From Mycolicibacterium sp. BiH015 (lineage in GTDB: Bacteria; Actinomycetota; Actinomycetes; Mycobacteriales; Mycobacteriaceae): a stretch of DNA of 64,000 bases. The notes under the pieces were generated by a model. It ran no database searches. It was not told the DNA's origin and saw only the letters and a list, made by a program, of their open reading frames with translations. The stretch lies in contig NZ_JAQGCZ010000002.1 in assembly GCF_027706845.1 (NCBI RefSeq), forward strand, positions 62,001 through 126,000, read 5' to 3'. A program made the position numbers and the translations under genes. Of the stretch, positions 23,618 through 31,848 are shown in pieces (positions within the stretch are counted from its first letter, which is position 1; each line of letters opens with the position of its first letter).

Positions 23618-25095
23618 TCCCTCAGTTCAGCGTCGATCGAATGCATGTCCGGCATCGACAGACCCTGCTTGCCCCGTCTGATGAGTAGGTATGCCAGGTA
23701 AGCCGCGCCGATCGCGACCATCACCAGGACATAGAGCCAGGCTTGCTCGAATGCTGCGTCCCTGAACAGGGCCAACTCGAAGGCGAGCCACACGACCGCG
23801 ACCGTGAGAATCGGGATCTCCCATGCTCCGAGATCGAACTTGGTCGACACCGGCAGCGTCTTGCGTTTGACCAAATAGAGCACCACGGTCGCGGCGTACA
23901 TCACCGCCGGGAGCAGAGTTGCCGCGCCGAAGAGGGTGAACAGAGCGGTTTCGGAATGGGCGAACACCGCCAGGATCAGCTGGGCCAGGAAGAAGTACAA
24001 CAGCGTGGCCTTGAGGGGGGTGTGGAACTTCGGCGAGATCTGATTCCACTGCTGCCATCCGGGGAAGCGTTGGTCGCGCGACATCGCCCATATCACCCGG
24101 ACGCCGGTGATCATGATGACGAGACCACAGGCGAAGATCGCAAGAACCACCATCAGCAGCAGAAGCGTGCCCACCGCCGATCCGAGAGTCCTGTTGATGA
24201 CGTCGGCGATGGGCGTCCCCGACTCGGCGAGCGCGACAGGGTCACCGGCGGCCAGCGTGACGGCGACGATGAACACGAACCCCAGCACGCCAGAGGCGAG
24301 CACGGCCTGCCACATCGCGCGCGGCACCACACGTTCGGGGTCGTGGGTTTCCTCGGCGAGATTCGCCGCGGATTCGAAGCCGACGATCGTGAACGCGCCG
24401 AGCAGGAAGCCGAGCATCCACGGGCCGGCGGAGGTGAGGTCGCCGAAGCTCCAGTAGCCCTCACTCGGGATCGCTCCGAGGCTGAAGAGATTCGAGAAAT
24501 CCATGTCGCCGCGGACGGCGGCCACCACTAGAAGCAGCACCGTCAGGGCGGCCATGCCGATGAGTTCCAGTGTCACCAGGCTGTTGTTGACCCGCTCGGC
24601 CCACGGTGTGGAGACTGCGACCAGAAGCGCCTGACCGGTGAGCACGGCGGCGGTCATGATCCAGGCGATGGTTGCCGTGCTCTCGTAGTTCAGCAGCACA
24701 GGCAGGATCGTCGACGCGATCGTGTAGTCGACAGCGACGACGACGATCGCCAGGAATGTGAACGAGATCCACCCGATGATCCAGCCGAGGATCGGGTTGG
24801 CGAGGCGGGACATCCACTGGTAGTGGTAGCCGGTCACCGGGATTCGCGCCGCGAGCGCGCCGAGTACGAACGCGACGGCGAGCTGGCCGACGACGGCGAT
24901 GGGCCACGTCCAGATCCCGGCCGGTCCGGAGCTGTTGAGCACCGCGCCGTAGGTGGTGAAAATGCCCGTCGCTATGGAAACGAACGCGAACGCGACGGCG
25001 AACGACGCGAACTTTCCCGTTCGCCGCTCCAGCGACTGGGTGTATCCGAACTGCGCGAGTTCCGCGGAATCGCTGCGCGATGACTGGTCGGACAT
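23614..25095 (-). CDS. APC superfamily permease
   Basis: A 493-residue amino acid/polyamine/organocation transporter with about 12 hydrophobic segments. The helix 1 signature TGIFTTYGAVLNSSGPAGIWTW and helix 6 region GFLLGAFTIVGFESAANLAEET are typical. The ATG at 25095 is preferred to the TTG at 25101 because GGAGAG lies 7 bases upstream. It heads the kinase/dehydrogenase operon, which is odd because APC proteins usually move amines or amino acids, not polyols; the pathway may therefore handle an amino alcohol or similar. GntR-type operators lie directly upstream. Confidence 0.88.
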   Translation of the reverse strand: MSDQSSRSDSAELAQFGYTQSLERRTGKFASFAVAFAFVSIATGIFTTYGAVLNSSGPAGIWTWPIAVVGQLAVAFVLGALAARIPVTGYHYQWMSRLANPILGWIIGWISFTFLAIVVVAVDYTIASTILPVLLNYESTATIAWIMTAAVLTGQALLVAVSTPWAERVNNSLVTLELIGMAALTVLLLVVAAVRGDMDFSNLFSLGAIPSEGYWSFGDLTSAGPWMLGFLLGAFTIVGFESAANLAEETHDPERVVPRAMWQAVLASGVLGFVFIVAVTLAAGDPVALAESGTPIADVINRTLGSAVGTLLLLMVVLAIFACGLVIMITGVRVIWAMSRDQRFPGWQQWNQISPKFHTPLKATLLYFFLAQLILAVFAHSETALFTLFGAATLLPAVMYAATVVLYLVKRKTLPVSTKFDLGAWEIPILTVAVVWLAFELALFRDAAFEQAWLYVLVMVAIGAAYLAYLLIRRGKQGLSMPDMHSIDAELRE

Positions 25096-25117
25096 GTTCA
25101 ACTCTCCGTCTCACCGG

Positions 25118-25142
25118 TGGTATAGACCATGTGGTTGAACCA
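25118..25142. promoter_or_regulatory. Tandem GntR/HutC-type operators
   Basis: TGGTATAGACCA (25118-25129) and TGGTTGAACCA (25132-25142) are adjacent palindromes. The first differs in one base from the core TGGTCTAGACCA of the DasR dre site, the classic HutC-subfamily operator. They lie 22 bp upstream of the permease ATG, and about 100 bp upstream of the divergent gntR gene. A TGGTAACC half site recurs at 25203. Control of both genes by the adjacent GntR is strongly suggested. Confidence 0.68.
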
Positions 25143-25240
25143 AAGTATCGGACAGCATGGCCCATCGGTCAACGACGTCACGAAGTGTTTACACCGGCCA
25201 TGTGGTAACCGAAGTCGACTTACGTCGCTACGCTGCAGGG

Positions 25241-25969
25241 ATGCCCTCTGGCACCCCCCTTTACATGACGATCGCCACCGACGTCCGCGACCGCATCGAC
25301 ACCGAACAGATGGGGCCACATACCCTGCTGCCGTCCGAACGCGAGCTGGCCGAGCATCACAAAGTCAGTCGCATGACGGCGCGTCAGGCACTCTCGCTCC
25401 TCGAAAGTGAGGGTGTCGTGTACCGCAAGCCGCCGCGTGGGACGTTCGTCGCCGAACCGCGGGTGCGGTTCCACGTCGGCAGCTTCTCGGAGGAGGTCGC
25501 GAGGATGGGACGGCGGCCCGCCGCCCAGCTTTTGTGGGCCGAGCATCAAGTCGCCAATCCCGCGGTGCGCCGTGCCCTCGGCCTGGAGGACGGCGCCGCC
25601 GTCCACGTTTTCCATCGGTTGCGCAGCGTCGACGACGTGCCCTTCGCGCTGGAGACGACGTTCCTGCCCGCCGCGCTGACCCCGGGCATCCTCGACAACA
25701 CCGACGACGGCTCGCTGTGGGCGGTACTGCGCTCCCGATACGGGATCGAGCTGGCACGGTCGACTGCCGTGCTCGAATCGATCGTGCTCGACGATGCGTC
25801 GAGTATGCAGTTGGGTGTGCGTGCGGGGTCTGCGGGGACCTTGCTGACCCGCAACACCGTGGACAACACGGGGCGCTGTGTCGAGTACGCCCGTGACGTT
25901 TACCGCGCCGACCGCGCCGCGTTCGAGGTGTCGGAGGTTCTGCAGTCCCCTCGGCTCTCCAGCGTCTGA
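25241..25969 (+). CDS. GntR family regulator, HutC subfamily
   Basis: A 242-residue regulator. The winged helix covers ~5-75 (PSERELAEHHKVSRMTARQALSLLESEGVVYRKPPRGTFV), and the UTRA ligand domain follows (~90-235), with HRLRSVDDVPFALETTFLP typical of HutC/DasR sensors of metabolites. The frame is open back to 25157, but ATG 25241 gives the usual family length and lies six bases after a -10-like TACGCT (25229-25234), so the mRNA is probably leaderless. It is divergent from the permease/kinase/dehydrogenase operon and faces DasR-like palindromes, so it likely represses that operon until an inducer, perhaps a sugar or amino-polyol phosphate, binds. Confidence 0.9.
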   Translation: MPSGTPLYMTIATDVRDRIDTEQMGPHTLLPSERELAEHHKVSRMTARQALSLLESEGVVYRKPPRGTFVAEPRVRFHVGSFSEEVARMGRRPAAQLLWAEHQVANPAVRRALGLEDGAAVHVFHRLRSVDDVPFALETTFLPAALTPGILDNTDDGSLWAVLRSRYGIELARSTAVLESIVLDDASSMQLGVRAGSAGTLLTRNTVDNTGRCVEYARDVYRADRAAFEVSEVLQSPRLSSV

Positions 25970-26012
25970 GTCGGCCTGAGGCCTCCGTGGCACTCCCGTA
26001 AGCTCGCTATTT

Positions 26013-26663
26013 GTGCAAGAAGGCGGGCCACGTCGGAGGCGGCTGGGTGTGATGGGTGGGACATTCGATCCCATCCACAACGGGCACCTCGTCGCGGCCA
26101 GCGAGGTCGCCGCTCTGTTCGATCTCGATGAGGTGGTGTTCGTCCCCACCGGCCAGCCGTGGCAGAAGCGCAGCCGCGCCGTCACCGCCGCCGAGGACCG
26201 GTACCTGATGACGGTGATCGCGACCGCCTCCAACCCGCGGTTCTCGGTCAGCCGGGTCGACATCGACCGCGGCGGGGCCACCTACACCAAGGACACGCTG
26301 CGCGACCTGCACAACCAGAACCCGGACGCGGACCTCTACTTCATCACCGGCGCCGACGCTCTCGCCTCGATCCTGTCGTGGCAGAACTGGGAGCAGATGT
26401 TCGCGATCGCCCGGTTCGTCGGCGTCAGCCGGCCGGGGTACGAGCTCGACGGCAAGCACATCTCCGCGGCGATGGCCGAGTTGCCCGCCGACGCACTGCA
26501 CCTGGTCGAAGTGCCCGCCCTGGCGATCTCGTCGACCGACTGCAGGATCCGCGCCGAACAGTCGCGACCGATCTGGTACCTGGTACCCGACGGAGTCGTG
26601 CAGTACGTCGCAAAACGGAACCTCTACAGCAAGACCCCCGCAGGTGAAGGAGACCGTCCCTGA
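26013..26663 (+). CDS. nadD: Nicotinate-nucleotide adenylyltransferase
   Basis: A 216-residue enzyme joining nicotinate mononucleotide and ATP to form deamido-NAD+, the substrate of NadE. The nucleotidyltransferase signature [12 protein letters not shown] contains the HxGH motif, and ISSTDCRIR matches the C-terminal ISSTxIR motif. The start is GTG at 26013; TAAGCT (25999-26004) eight bases upstream may be a -10 giving a nearly leaderless mRNA. The stop overlaps the proposed CTG start of rsfS. nadD-rsfS-gpgP-octT is the conserved mycobacterial order. Confidence 0.95.
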   Translation: MQEGGPRRRRLGVMGGTFDPIHNGHLVAASEVAALFDLDEVVFVPTGQPWQKRSRAVTAAEDRYLMTVIATASNPRFSVSRVDIDRGGATYTKDTLRDLHNQNPDADLYFITGADALASILSWQNWEQMFAIARFVGVSRPGYELDGKHISAAMAELPADALHLVEVPALAISSTDCRIRAEQSRPIWYLVPDGVVQYVAKRNLYSKTPAGEGDRP

Positions 26664-27046
26664 CCGCCACAGAAGAAGCCATCGACATGGCCACCGTCGC
26701 CGCGCGGGCGGCGGCGGCCAAGCTCGCCGAAGACATCGTCGTCATCGACGTGTCCGGCCAACTGGTCATCACCGACTGCTTCGTCATCGCGTCCGGAAAC
26801 AACGACAGGCAGGTCAACGCGATCGTCGACGAAGTCGAGGAGAAGATGCGGCGCGCCGGCTACAAACCCGCGCGCCGGGAAGGCACGCGCGAGGGCCGAT
26901 GGACCCTGCTCGATTACGTCGACATCGTGGTGCACATCCAGCATCAGGACGAGCGCAAGTTCTATGCGCTGGACAGGCTTTGGCGTGACTGCCCGACAAT
27001 CCCGGTGGATCTCGCCGGCGCCGAGGGCTCGGAGGCCCCGGAATGA
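26660..27046 (+). CDS. rsfS: Ribosomal silencing factor RsfS
   Basis: A 128-residue RsfS (Iojap family) protein that binds L14 and blocks subunit joining when translation must be reduced. The core [39 protein letters not shown] and the [14 protein letters not shown] strand are conserved. The first ATG is at 26687, but the mycobacterial protein as I recall it begins nine residues earlier (MTANREAIDM in M. tuberculosis). Here those residues would be read from CTG 26660 ([10 protein letters not shown]), which overlaps the nadD stop and has AAGGAG 8 bases upstream. I therefore propose a rare CTG start; ATG 26687 is the conservative alternative. Confidence 0.92.
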   Translation: MTATEEAIDMATVAARAAAAKLAEDIVVIDVSGQLVITDCFVIASGNNDRQVNAIVDEVEEKMRRAGYKPARREGTREGRWTLLDYVDIVVHIQHQDERKFYALDRLWRDCPTIPVDLAGAEGSEAPE

Positions 27047-27720
27047 CGATCCGGCGTCTGGTCATGCTGCGGCACGGACAGACCGAATACAACGCGGGTA
27101 GCCGCATGCAGGGACAGCTCGACACCGACCTCAGCGACCTCGGCCGTGAGCAGGCCGTGTCCGCCGCCGAGGTGCTCGCGAAACGCCAACCCCTGCTGAT
27201 CGTCTCGTCGGATCTGCGGCGCGCCCTCGATACCGCCGTCGCGCTCGGAGACCGGTCCGGTCAGGCCGTCAGCATCGACACCCGGCTGCGTGAGACCCAT
27301 CTCGGGGACTGGCAGGGTATGACCCACCTTGAGGTCGACGCGATGGCGCCTGGCGCCAGGTTGGCCTGGCGCGAGGACGCCCGATGGGCGCCGCACGGCG
27401 GGGAAAGCCGCGTCGACGTCGCCGAACGCAGCCTGCCCCTGGTGCGGGAAATCGTTGCCCAGCAATCAGAGTGGGGTGTCGTCGATACGGACCGGCCCGT
27501 CGTCCTCGTGGCGCACGGAGGGCTGATTGCCGCACTGACCGCCGCGCTGCTGGCGTTACCGGTCGACAACTGGCCGGTGCTCGGCGGTATGGGCAACGCG
27601 AGCTGGGTGCAGCTTGCCGGGCACACGCGCGACGGTGGCGACCCAACTGCCTTCGACGACATCCGGTGGCGTCTCGACGTCTGGAACGCCTCGGCGCAGG
27701 TCGCCAACGATGTTCTCTGA
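27043..27720 (+). CDS. gpgP: Glucosyl-3-phosphoglycerate phosphatase
   Basis: A 225-residue histidine phosphatase. The phosphohistidine motif is LRHGQTEYN (His11), and the second catalytic His lies in [12 protein letters not shown]. In mycobacteria the gene in this position (Rv2419c) encodes GpgP, which dephosphorylates glucosyl-3-phosphoglycerate early in methylglucose lipopolysaccharide synthesis. The assignment rests on family and position beside octT. The ATG overlaps the rsfS stop by 4 bp, and its 3' end overlaps octT by 11 bp. Confidence 0.9.
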   Translation: MTIRRLVMLRHGQTEYNAGSRMQGQLDTDLSDLGREQAVSAAEVLAKRQPLLIVSSDLRRALDTAVALGDRSGQAVSIDTRLRETHLGDWQGMTHLEVDAMAPGARLAWREDARWAPHGGESRVDVAERSLPLVREIVAQQSEWGVVDTDRPVVLVAHGGLIAALTAALLALPVDNWPVLGGMGNASWVQLAGHTRDGGDPTAFDDIRWRLDVWNASAQVANDVL

Positions 27721-28456
27721 CGGGGCCTCTGCTCGCAGGACCCTGCTGGTGTTCTGCGACTCGCTGTCGTACTACGGACCGACCGGTGGGCTACCTGCTG
27801 ACGACCCGCGTATTTGGCCCAATCTCGTTGCCGGACACCTCGACTGGGATGTCGAGTTGATCGGCCGGATCGGGTGGACGAGCCGCGACGTGTGGTGGGC
27901 GGCGACGCAAGACCCGCGCTCGTGGGCGGCCCTGCCGAGGGCGGGCGCGGTGATCTTCGCGACCTCGGGCATGGATTCGCTGCCGTCGCCGCTGCCGACG
28001 GCGCTACGCGAGCTCATCCGCTACGTGCGCCCGCCCACGGTACGGCGATGGGCGCGTGACGGATACGGGTGGCTGCAACCCCGCCTGTCGCCGATTGCAC
28101 GCCCGGCGCTGCCTCCGCACCTGACGGTGGAATACCTCGAAATGACAAGGGCGGCCATCGACTTCAACCGCCCCGGAATCCCGGTCGTCGCGTCACTGCC
28201 GTCGGTGCACATTGCCCCGACGTACGGGATGTCGCACCGGGGCAGGCCGGGAACGGTCAATGCCATCACGCGCTGGGCCGCCGAACACGATGTGCCGCTG
28301 GTCGACCTCAAGGCTGCCGTCGGCGAGGAAGTGATGAACGGCAGGGGAAACCCCGACGGCATTCACTGGAACTTCGAAGCCCATCAGGCCGTCGCCGACC
28401 TGATGATCAAGGGACTGGCCGAGGCGGGCGTGCAAGTGTCCGCCTCCGGCAGTTAG
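27710..28456 (+). CDS. octT: Diglucosylglycerate octanoyltransferase
   Basis: A 248-residue SGNH-fold protein, equal in length to the M. tuberculosis Rv2418c product (about 247), which octanoylates diglucosylglycerate in methylglucose lipopolysaccharide synthesis. The catalytic block I is FCDSLSYYG, and the C-terminal Asp-His pair is in [12 protein letters not shown]. The ATG at 27710 lies inside the end of gpgP; a longer frame opens at 27614 but fully overlaps gpgP. Position after gpgP supports the role. Confidence 0.88.
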   Translation: MFSDGASARRTLLVFCDSLSYYGPTGGLPADDPRIWPNLVAGHLDWDVELIGRIGWTSRDVWWAATQDPRSWAALPRAGAVIFATSGMDSLPSPLPTALRELIRYVRPPTVRRWARDGYGWLQPRLSPIARPALPPHLTVEYLEMTRAAIDFNRPGIPVVASLPSVHIAPTYGMSHRGRPGTVNAITRWAAEHDVPLVDLKAAVGEEVMNGRGNPDGIHWNFEAHQAVADLMIKGLAEAGVQVSASGS

Positions 28457-28465
28457 TGATCAACC

Positions 28466-29305
28466 ATGCCTGTGGTTGTAGTCAGCGATTCCTCGTCGCG
28501 CCTGCATCTCGATGAACGCAAGCGGTGGGACATCCGTGAGGTGCCGCTGCATGTGCTGATCGACGGAACGGATCTGCGCGACGGAATCGACGAGATCCCG
28601 TACGACATCCACGACCGGCCGAAGGTGACGACCGCTGGTGCCTCGCCCGCCGAACTCGTCGACACCTACCGTCAAGCCCTCGCCGACAGCCGGGGCGACG
28701 GCGTTGTCGCCGTTCACCTTTCGGCCGCATTGTCGAGTACCTACAGTGCGGCCGCGACTGCAGCGCGCGAATTCGGGGCATCGGTGCGGGTCGTCAACTC
28801 GCGCTCGGCGGCCATGGGTGTCGGCTTCATCGCCAAGGCCGCGGCGCAATGCTCAGCAGCCGGGGGAGACATCGACGCGGTCGAGGCCGCCGCGCGGTCC
28901 GCGCGGACCCGCTCGCACGTGTTTCTCGTCGTGCATCGTCTGGACAACCTGCGTCGCAGCGGGCGGATTCGCACCACGGCGTCGTGGCTGGGAACGGCCC
29001 TGGCGCTCAAACCGCTGCTGTGCCTCGACGTCGACGGACGGCTGGTCCTCGACCAGCGCATCCGCACCGTCAGCAAGGCACACGCCGCGCTCGTCGAGCG
29101 TGTCGCAGAGGTGGTGGGCGAGCAGGCTGCAGATGTCGTGGTGCACCACGTCGACAACCACGATGCCGCCGACCAGCTCGGTGCCGCACTGACACAACGA
29201 CTTCCGCAGCTGTCCTCCCTCACCGTCGCCGACATGGGCCCGGTGCTGTCGGTGCATGTCGGTGGCGGAGCTGTCGGGGCGGCCGTCCAGGTTGCCCCGG
29301 CATGA
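28466..29305 (+). CDS. DegV family fatty acid-binding protein
   Basis: A 279-residue DegV protein. The two-domain fold is indicated by the N-terminal VVVSDSSSRLHLDE, the serine/threonine site AALSSTYSAA that binds the fatty acid carboxylate, and RVVNSRSAAMG. DegV/FakB proteins present fatty acids to a kinase in Firmicutes; no FakA-like kinase is nearby and the role in mycobacteria is unclear. It is 9 bp after octT, ending the nadD operon, and a stem-loop terminator follows. Confidence 0.88.
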   Translation: MPVVVVSDSSSRLHLDERKRWDIREVPLHVLIDGTDLRDGIDEIPYDIHDRPKVTTAGASPAELVDTYRQALADSRGDGVVAVHLSAALSSTYSAAATAAREFGASVRVVNSRSAAMGVGFIAKAAAQCSAAGGDIDAVEAAARSARTRSHVFLVVHRLDNLRRSGRIRTTASWLGTALALKPLLCLDVDGRLVLDQRIRTVSKAHAALVERVAEVVGEQAADVVVHHVDNHDAADQLGAALTQRLPQLSSLTVADMGPVLSVHVGGGAVGAAVQVAPA

Positions 29306-29308
29306 CAA

Positions 29309-29334
29309 AGGGGCGCCTCCAAGAAGGCACCCCT
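29309..29334 (+). terminator. Terminator after the DegV gene
   Basis: AGGGG (29309-29313) pairs with CCCCT (29330-29334) and GCC (29315-29317) with GGC (29326-29328), with one C-A mismatch and an 8-nt loop. It starts 4 bases after the degV stop codon and is the likely end of the nadD-rsfS-gpgP-octT-degV transcript. Confidence 0.6.
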
Positions 29335-29344
29335 CGTCGATGGT

Positions 29345-29422
29345 CCGGCCTGATTGTCCGCTCAGCGGACCCGGCCTGATTGTCCGCTCAGCGGACCCGG
29401 CCTGATTGTCCGCTCAGCGGAC
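29345..29422. repeat. Three exact 26-bp tandem copies, each with a 15-bp palindrome
   Basis: The unit CCGGCCTGATTGTCCGCTCA + GCGGAC is repeated three times without spacers (29345, 29371 and 29397). Each copy contains GTCCGCT-C-AGCGGAC, a hairpin with 7-bp arms. The last palindrome includes the stop codon and final codons of the convergent secreted protein gene, so the array seems to have grown from the gene's own 3' terminator hairpin. It would make three successive stem-loops in either direction of transcription. Confidence 0.85.
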
Positions 29423-29719
29423 GTTCACGTAGTAGACGTAGCCCGTGATCGTCTGCTGATAGGTGCGGTCGCTGAAGTCGTCCATGACGGTGCCGCGGAT
29501 CGGGGCGCCGCGATTGACGCTGACGACGTTGGCGTCGGCCAGGGCGACATCGGACTGCCGCTGAACGATGACACGATTGCCGTCGGCCTCCAGCTGGCTG
29601 ATGGTGGCCTGGGCGTCACCCGTACCGGTGGGGGCGGCCAGCGCGGGGGCTGCCAGTCCCAGCACGGCGGCGGACAGTCCGGCTGCTGCTGCGGCGGCGG
29701 TGATGCTGAACTTCTTCAT
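29414..29719 (-). CDS. Small secreted protein, unknown function
   Basis: A 101-residue protein with a clear signal peptide (MKKFSITAAAAAAGLSAAVL...), cleaved probably after Ala28 (ALA-AP). The mature ~72 residues carry DAQATISQLEADGNRVIVQR, resembling a small mycobacterial secreted family with an ISQLEADGxxVIV core, and finish with TGYVYYVNVR. There are no Cys residues. GGAAGAG precedes the ATG. The last codons are part of the triplicated palindrome. Confidence 0.8.
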   Translation of the reverse strand: MKKFSITAAAAAAGLSAAVLGLAAPALAAPTGTGDAQATISQLEADGNRVIVQRQSDVALADANVVSVNRGAPIRGTVMDDFSDRTYQQTITGYVYYVNVR

Positions 29720-29791
29720 GGTCTTGCTCTCTTCCCTTATCGGGTCAAAAGCCGTGGAGCGAATCGCGCGGTTTCGACGTTGCTGTGTCGT

Positions 29792-29811
29792 TCGCTCGAT
29801 CAGTCGAGCGA
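29792..29811. promoter_or_regulatory. Perfect 8-bp inverted repeat upstream of the secreted-protein gene
   Basis: TCGCTCGA (29792-29799) and TCGAGCGA (29804-29811) form a perfect hairpin or operator with a 4-nt centre. It lies 73 bp upstream of the minus-strand secreted-protein ATG and downstream of the reductase stop at 29895, so it may end the upstream transcript or bind a regulator. Confidence 0.4.
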
Positions 29812-29894
29812 TCTGACCCGTTAAACCCGCAGCTCAGGCCAATAATTCCGCTGGCAGAAATTGAACGCCGCGGTGGCAGGATCTCGCCGACAGG

Positions 29895-30959
29895 TCAGAC
29901 CGAGGACCTTCCTGTGATCGGCGGGAGGTCGGCAAGGGTCACGATCCCCGGCTTCGCGGCGACGACTGCGGGCACGGCATTGGTCACCGGCATCGCTGTG
30001 TAGATCATCCCCAAACCCATGAAGCCGGGTTCAGTCCAGTCCTTGGGCGGCAGGCAGTGCACCACGGTGCGCATGTTGGGAAGCCCGAACACCTGCACGA
30101 CGTGCCCGTGCTCCAGGGGTTTGGGAGGTGTGACGTGCTCGCCCATGATCCAGTTGAATCCGACGCTGACGACGTTGTGGTCGCCGACCCAGCCGCGGTG
30201 ATAACCCATGACGCCGCCGACGGTGCCCTTGGGGATCGTCATGAAGCCGAGATCGCTGTCGCCTGTCGCCGGGGTGAAGGTGACGTCGAAGGTCATGCGG
30301 TCGAGGTTGGCGCCGATTGCATCGGCCATCATCGCCGCAGACTCGGCGAACACCTCGCTCTCACGGCGCACACTCTCGGCGAGTCCCGGAGTGTTGGGGT
30401 CCTGAGAGAAACCCATGGCCGTCTGGGTGCCCGCAGACTCGTAGGTGGAGCAGTCGACGGACTCGGTGATGCGGATCTCGTCCACCCGCTCGCATGCGCC
30501 GGAGAGCACCATGCCGACGAGGTTGCTCATCCCTGGATGGGCGCCGCTACCGAAGATCGTGGAATTACCCGCCTGACAAGCCTTTTGGATGCGGTAGAGA
30601 TCCTCGGGTGTCTGCTTGCCGCCGGTGATCCACGCGGCGCTCGAACACACGTTGATGCCCGCCTCGAGAAGGCGCACCAACTCGTCGACGCTGGGCCACA
30701 GCGGGTTGTAGCAACAGGCGTCCGGCTTCAGCGCCACCAACTCTTCGATGTCACTGGTGGCTTTCACACCGGTCGGCTCGGGCCAGCCCGCCAGGTCGGC
30801 GGCATCCACCCCGACCTTGTCGGCACCGTGCGCGAAGACGCCGACGAGTTCCATGTCGTCGCGGCCGATGATCGCGTGCAGCGAGCGTCGTCCGATGTTC
30901 CCGGTGGTCCACTGGATGACGCGCAGCGGAGCGGCGGTTTTCCTGGATATGGCGGACAT
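29895..30959 (-). CDS. NAD(P)-dependent DapB-like dehydrogenase
   Basis: A 354-residue protein commonly labelled dihydrodipicolinate reductase-like. The N-terminal Rossmann fold is RVIQWTTGNIGRRSLHAII, and the C-terminal half resembles amine dehydrogenase-type homologues (GSGAHPGMSNLVGMVLSG; ESVDCSTYESAGTQTAMGF). It is not the lysine-pathway DapB, which is much shorter; mycobacteria carry many paralogues of unknown substrate, often near lipid or steroid genes. It is divergent from the SDR gene at 31042. Confidence 0.8.
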   Translation of the reverse strand: MSAISRKTAAPLRVIQWTTGNIGRRSLHAIIGRDDMELVGVFAHGADKVGVDAADLAGWPEPTGVKATSDIEELVALKPDACCYNPLWPSVDELVRLLEAGINVCSSAAWITGGKQTPEDLYRIQKACQAGNSTIFGSGAHPGMSNLVGMVLSGACERVDEIRITESVDCSTYESAGTQTAMGFSQDPNTPGLAESVRRESEVFAESAAMMADAIGANLDRMTFDVTFTPATGDSDLGFMTIPKGTVGGVMGYHRGWVGDHNVVSVGFNWIMGEHVTPPKPLEHGHVVQVFGLPNMRTVVHCLPPKDWTEPGFMGLGMIYTAMPVTNAVPAVVAAKPGIVTLADLPPITGRSSV

Positions 30960-31041
30960 GACAGACAGGGCCCTCTCGTCGAGCGACGCTGACCGTCGCT
31001 TCTTCCTTCAACGAGCAAGCTACTGCCTCTAAGGTGACCGC

Positions 31042-31845
31042 ATGAGCGACATGGCGCCGGTGGCAGTGGTGACCGGGGCGAGCCGCGGGGCCGGACTGGG
31101 TATCGCCACCGCGCTGGCGTCGCTGGGGTGGCGCGTATACGGCACCGGCCGTTCCGTTGCGCGCGAGCCCGAGTGGGGCACCGGGGTCCGGGTCGATCAC
31201 GGCGACGACGACGCCGTCGGACGCGTGTTCGAGCGTGTCGGCGCCGAGACGGGGCGCCTCGATCTGCTCGTCAACAACGCGGCCGTGATCTCGGATCAGC
31301 TGGTGAGCCCGAAACCTTTCTGGGAGAAGCCTCGCGATCTCGCCGACGTGCTCGATGTCGGCCTGCGGTCGGCCTATATCGCTTCGTGGTACGCGGCTCC
31401 GCTGCTGACGGCGCAGCCGCGTGGCCTCATCGCCTTCACGTCGTCACCCGGATCGGTCTGCTACATGCACGGTCCTGCCTATGGAGCGCAGAAGGCCGGC
31501 GTCGACAAGATGGCAGCCGACATGGCGGTCGACTTTCGCGGCACCGGAGTCGCCACGGTGTCCGTGTGGCTGGGAATCCTGCTGACCGACAAGCTCCGCT
31601 CGGCCTTCCAGGGCAATCGCGTCGCGCTGGAATCCTTCGCCCAGCAGGCAGAGACGCCCGAGTTCGCCGGACGTGTGATCGACGCGCTTTACCGCGATCC
31701 CGGTCTCGGCGACATCAGCGGTCACACGGTGATTGCAGCCGAAATGGCAGCCCGGTACGGCATCACCGATGACGGGCGCACGCCGCCGTCGCACCGGGAC
31801 ATGTTGGGAGCACCCCGCGTTCCCAGTTCGGTGATCGTCCGCTGA
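31042..31845 (+). CDS. Short-chain dehydrogenase/reductase
   Basis: A 267-residue classical SDR oxidoreductase. The cofactor motif is VVTGASRGAGLGIA (TGxxxGxG), followed by NNAAV. The catalytic Ser lies in FTSSPGSVCYM and Tyr-Lys in YGAQKAG, so YxxxK is intact. TAAGGT (31030-31035), six bases before the ATG, looks like the -10 of a leaderless mRNA. Its stop is 3 bp from the end of the convergent acyl-CoA dehydrogenase gene. The substrate is unknown; neighbours suggest lipid or steroid catabolism. Confidence 0.88.
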   Translation: MSDMAPVAVVTGASRGAGLGIATALASLGWRVYGTGRSVAREPEWGTGVRVDHGDDDAVGRVFERVGAETGRLDLLVNNAAVISDQLVSPKPFWEKPRDLADVLDVGLRSAYIASWYAAPLLTAQPRGLIAFTSSPGSVCYMHGPAYGAQKAGVDKMAADMAVDFRGTGVATVSVWLGILLTDKLRSAFQGNRVALESFAQQAETPEFAGRVIDALYRDPGLGDISGHTVIAAEMAARYGITDDGRTPPSHRDMLGAPRVPSSVIVR

Positions 31846-31848
31846 CCG

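Noticed and set aside
15667..25969. Mobile element carrying the accessory block
   Set aside because: No transposase, integrase, terminal repeats or tRNA attachment site was found at either end.
29345..29422. Tandem 26-bp repeats as a CRISPR array
   Set aside because: Copies are contiguous with no spacers, only three units, and no cas genes are present.
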